DNA of 37,539 nt from Planctomicrobium piriforme (GTDB lineage Bacteria; Planctomycetota; Planctomycetia; Planctomycetales; Planctomycetaceae). Below, piece after piece: positions 35,300-37,539 of this stretch. Position 1 is the first letter of the stretch. Each line of letters begins with the position of its first letter. Under the pieces are notes generated by a model. It was not told where the DNA came from, ran no database searches, and saw only the letters and a list, made by a program, of their open reading frames with translations. The DNA lies in contig CAMAVF010000017.1 of assembly GCA_945861445.1 (NCBI GenBank), positions 1-37,539 on the forward strand, given 5' to 3'. The translations under genes and the position numbers were made by a program.

Positions 35300-37073
35300 C
35301 GCCGCCGACTACGTCGAACTGGACCGTGGTGTTTTCTGGCTTGGTCAGCTCGACTTTCAACTCGGGGGCTTCGCGGTCGGAAACATCTACCCGAACTGTG
35401 ATCTTGTGGCGGCCGGGCGTCAGGGAGACTTCGAACTTGCGTTGGGTCTCAAAGGCTTCCGCGTCCACCCAGACGTGCGTCTTTTCTGTGGAAGTCACAT
35501 TGACCGCCACTTTGCCCTCGGCGGTGACTTCCAGTTCGCCTTGCAGGATCAGCACCGTCGGCGAACGATCCTTCCGGAGTTCGTTCAGCGGCAGGACTCC
35601 TGCCACGCGGGCGTAGGTTGAAATCCAGGCTGTCGGCTCGCTACCGAGCACGAACTGGCGAATGTGTTCCAGATGCGGTACTTCGTTGGTCAGTTCTGAG
35701 GGCGGGTTCTGCAGTAACTTCCAGCGTTGAACCGTCGGCACGGTGGGGATGCCATAGGCACCGGGTTTCCCGAGTTCCGAGACGAATTTCGCCAGATCGA
35801 GTAACTCGTCGTGGGTGAGGAATTTGGTCAGTCCTTGTGGCATCAGCGACTTCCCGGCGACTTCCTCATCGATATCCGCGGTCGGGACAATGACTGTCTG
35901 CCCGGCAGCATCTCGCACCCGGACTTTGACTTCATCCCGGTCGATCACGACTCCCGTTACGACCATGCCGTTCACCAGCGCGAAGACCTTGGTGACATAC
36001 TGCTCCTTGACGGCCAGATTGGGATTCAGAATCGAATTGACGATGTAATCCACCGGCGACGAGCCCCCGACCGCGCTCAATTCAGGACCCACCTGGCCCC
36101 CCGCGCGGCTGACACTGTGGCATTTCATACAACTGACTTCGGCCTTGCGAAAGATCTGCTCGCCGCGAGTCGCATTGCCCTTGGTCGTGACTTCCGTGAC
36201 CAGCTTCGCGACTTGCTCGGGAGTCGGCGGGACCGGATCGGCGGCGATGCCGGCAGCCTTGCTGAGGACATCCGACAGGGCCGCGTCACTGCGGCCGACC
36301 GAGTACATATACCGCAACAATTGCTTGGCCACATCGACCGCCGGCATCTTCTTTTCCAGGGCGGCGGCGAGTTCGTCCGTACCGTGCTGGCGATTCAAGA
36401 ATCCGTCCAGAACGGCCTTCGGATCGTCTTTCGCTGTGGATCCCGCCAATGCGTCTGCGGCCATCGCGGCAGCCACCGGTAAGTCAGTCGTGACCAGTCC
36501 CGTAATTGCCTGCAGACGAGTTGCCAGTGATTGACCGGGTCCGGCCAACTTGCGAATGGTATCGACGCTGCCCGCATCACCAATCGCGATCAGGCCCTCG
36601 ATCGCAGCTCGCTGCAACGCGGCATCGGTCTTGGCGTCAGTCGCCAGATGCTGCAACTCGTCCGAGATTGCCGGGACCTTCCAGGTGGCAGCCAGCTTGA
36701 TCGCGGCCAATTGCAGGACGGGGTTTTTCGAAGGAGCATTCGCGCTCACCAGTTTCTCGATCGCCGACAGGTCGCCGGTAGGTTTCACTTTGCGAGTTTT
36801 CGCGGCATCTACCAGCCAGCTCATCGCCTTGAGACGCAACTCAGGAGGAAAACCATCCGCCTGCACGATGCGATCAAATACGACCCGCAAATCATGTTCG
36901 TTGCCACGATTGCAGATCATTTCCGCAACGGTGCCCTGTCGTTCGGCGGGCAGCCGGCCGCTTTGGAACAGCTTCATCAGCGGGCCGACAGCGCTGGGGG
37001 GATCTTCTGCATGGAGAGATGCAGGTGCGAGAATCAGGAACAAGATACAGACAATTCGGGTGTCCCATGACAT
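35295..37073 (-). CDS. Cytochrome c / HEAT-repeat protein (Pirellula-type haem domain)
   Basis: A 592-residue exported protein. Signal peptide 1-22 (ending SLHAEDPP). Residues about 40-295 are alpha-helical HEAT-like repeats (ELRLKAMSWLVDAA, ALQRAAIEGLIAIGDAGS, TRLQAITGL). A cytochrome c domain follows: RGEQIFRKAEVSCMKCHSVSRAGGQVGPELSAVGGSSPVDYIVNSILNPN in outline, with haem motif CMKCH (315-319) and likely axial Met in SLMPQGL (411). A beta-sandwich C-terminus (about 500-592) ends with TPGRHKITVRVDV. This haem domain is normally the C-terminus of large planctomycete dehydrogenases with a beta-propeller; that propeller is absent here. It probably works as a periplasmic electron carrier. It is monocistronic; the 3' end is in a family B element. 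Confidence 0.9.
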   Translation of the reverse strand: MSWDTRIVCILFLILAPASLHAEDPPSAVGPLMKLFQSGRLPAERQGTVAEMICNRGNEHDLRVVFDRIVQADGFPPELRLKAMSWLVDAAKTRKVKPTGDLSAIEKLVSANAPSKNPVLQLAAIKLAATWKVPAISDELQHLATDAKTDAALQRAAIEGLIAIGDAGSVDTIRKLAGPGQSLATRLQAITGLVTTDLPVAAAMAADALAGSTAKDDPKAVLDGFLNRQHGTDELAAALEKKMPAVDVAKQLLRYMYSVGRSDAALSDVLSKAAGIAADPVPPTPEQVAKLVTEVTTKGNATRGEQIFRKAEVSCMKCHSVSRAGGQVGPELSAVGGSSPVDYIVNSILNPNLAVKEQYVTKVFALVNGMVVTGVVIDRDEVKVRVRDAAGQTVIVPTADIDEEVAGKSLMPQGLTKFLTHDELLDLAKFVSELGKPGAYGIPTVPTVQRWKLLQNPPSELTNEVPHLEHIRQFVLGSEPTAWISTYARVAGVLPLNELRKDRSPTVLILQGELEVTAEGKVAVNVTSTEKTHVWVDAEAFETQRKFEVSLTPGRHKITVRVDVSDREAPELKVELTKPENTTVQFDVVGGA

Positions 37074-37116
37074 GACTCTACACTTTGTTTTCAGTACACG
37101 AAAAACAGGATGACTT

Positions 37117-37418
37117 TATCTCCCCTCGCCTCGGTACTCCGGGGAGAGGGGCTGGGGGTGAGGGGCAGGGCAGTCCATTAACCTGCCAAATCTATATCCC
37201 TCTCAACCGCTCCTGACAGTGCTTTGCAATCAATTCAAGAAGCACATCAATTTTCTCATACACATCTTCATTTGGACATCGTATAACAAGCAATCCCTGT
37301 TGCTCCAACCAAGTTTGTCGCGCGCGGTCATAGTCTTCTTTCCCACGGTGGGTCTCCCCATCCAGTTTTCCCCTCACCCCCAGCCCCTCTCCCCGGAGTA
37401 CCGAGGCGAGGGGAGATA
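37117..37418. repeat. Family M element: 49-bp perfect inverted repeats
   Basis: Positions 37117-37165 and 37370-37418 are exact reverse complements over 49 nt. Each arm contains CTCCCC/GGGGAG and CCCCTC/GAGGGG, so it can also fold on itself. The 204 nt between them hold the only DUF559-like coding remnant. The perfect identity of the arms implies recent insertion, gene conversion or selection. Outside the arms the sequence shows no clear target duplication. Confidence 0.92.
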
Positions 37419-37443
37419 GGAGTCGCGGGTGGATCGCGGTCAT
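37192..37443 (-). pseudogene. Truncated DUF559 endonuclease-like remnant
   Basis: The 83-codon frame has two parts. Codons 1-26 (MTAIHPRLLSPLASVLRGEG and LGVRGK) are a translation of the family M arm. Codons 27-83 (LDGETHRGKEDYDRARQTWL, EQQGLLVIRCPNEDVYEKID) match the C-terminal half of DUF559, a Vsr-like PD-(D/E)XK nuclease fold normally of about 110-130 residues with VDFVC and (V)ELDG motifs. The upstream catalytic Asp is gone and the Glu before LDG is replaced by Lys, so a nuclease is unlikely. I read it as a decayed gene carried inside the repeat; a short expressed peptide cannot be excluded. The ATG overlaps the stop of the frame at 37440-37532. Confidence 0.65.
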
Positions 37444-37532
37444 TTGAGCGTGTCTTCGTCGTTCTTGCTCCGGCCTTTCAACACATTGAACTCGCGGTCG
37501 CTGCTCTGCTCAGCAAACAGAAGGCCCTGCCA
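37440..37532 (-). other. Short frame at the window edge, possible gene tail
   Basis: On the minus strand an open stretch of 30 codons ends EFNVLKGRSKNDEDTLK before a TGA at 37440-37442. It reads like a charged protein C-terminus, but a TAA lies in frame just upstream (37533-37535) and no normal start codon is visible, so it is either a fragment, a frameshifted tail or chance. The product is not recognised. Confidence 0.2.
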
Positions 37533-37539
37533 TTAGTCA

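Noticed and set aside
37117-37418. A complete insertion sequence at the right edge
   Set aside because: The interior is only 204 nt and encodes no transposase; the coding remnant matches DUF559, not a known transposase.
37530-37539. CATTAGTCA at the window end as the beginning of another family J copy
   Set aside because: Only 9 nt match and the sequence stops there, so it cannot be separated from chance.

Overview
The window looks like chromosomal DNA of a planctomycete (phylum Planctomycetota), moderately GC-rich by eye. The evidence is the gene content: a Tat-exported DUF1501 protein, a haem-motif DUF1549/DUF1553 protein, a HEAT-repeat/Pirellula-type cytochrome c, a DUF1570 HExxH protein and a NagB/PIG-L fusion, all typical of that phylum. 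I cannot name a genus. No rRNA, tRNA, CRISPR array, phage or complete insertion sequence was recognised.

Layout. 1-4.8 kb: the tail of an ABC-F ATPase (+), a DUF1501 protein (-), recG (-) and an NADPH-dependent FMN reductase (+). 5-6.8 kb: an exported CocE/NonD-type hydrolase (-). 7-11.7 kb: a peptidoglycan block on the minus strand, murE-murF-mraY, with the meso-diaminopimelate DNPR motif in MurE. 12-14.9 kb: a membrane methyltransferase (+) and an actP/DUF485 acetate-uptake pair (-). 15-19 kb: an S41 protease followed by a haem-motif DUF1549/DUF1553 protein (-). 19.2-22.6 kb: a DUF1499 protein (+), a glucosamine-6-phosphate deaminase/PIG-L fusion (-) and a divergent stand-alone PIG-L deacetylase (+). 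23-31.6 kb: the membrane arm of respiratory complex I, nuoH-J-K-L-M-N (+), without nuoI, nuoA or the hydrophilic subunits. 31.7-33.5 kb: an unrecognised small gene, a TatD nuclease (+) and queF (-). 33.9-37.1 kb: a DUF1570 putative metallopeptidase (+) and a cytochrome c/HEAT protein (-). The end holds a truncated DUF559 endonuclease remnant inside a 49-bp perfect inverted repeat.

The most striking feature lies between the genes. Almost every gap over about 100 bp carries a long inverted-repeat element, and I count roughly a dozen unrelated families. Family A occurs three times, always exactly 65 nt, and family B twice at about 160 nt with a conserved core. In families A, B, D, E and I each arm is itself a hairpin and the arms face each other, the architecture of REP/BIME elements. 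Families A and B, and the single hairpin H, begin with GTAG, the head tetranucleotide known for REP elements mobilised by RAYT (TnpA_REP) proteins. Several elements sit between convergent genes or supply a stop codon, so they may also end transcripts. No RAYT gene is in the window; that link is inference.

Functionally the region is mostly core metabolism (cell wall, respiration, DNA repair, queuosine) mixed with planctomycete-specific exported proteins. The most unusual protein feature is a histidine-rich insertion in NuoL, with 16 histidines in 74 residues.
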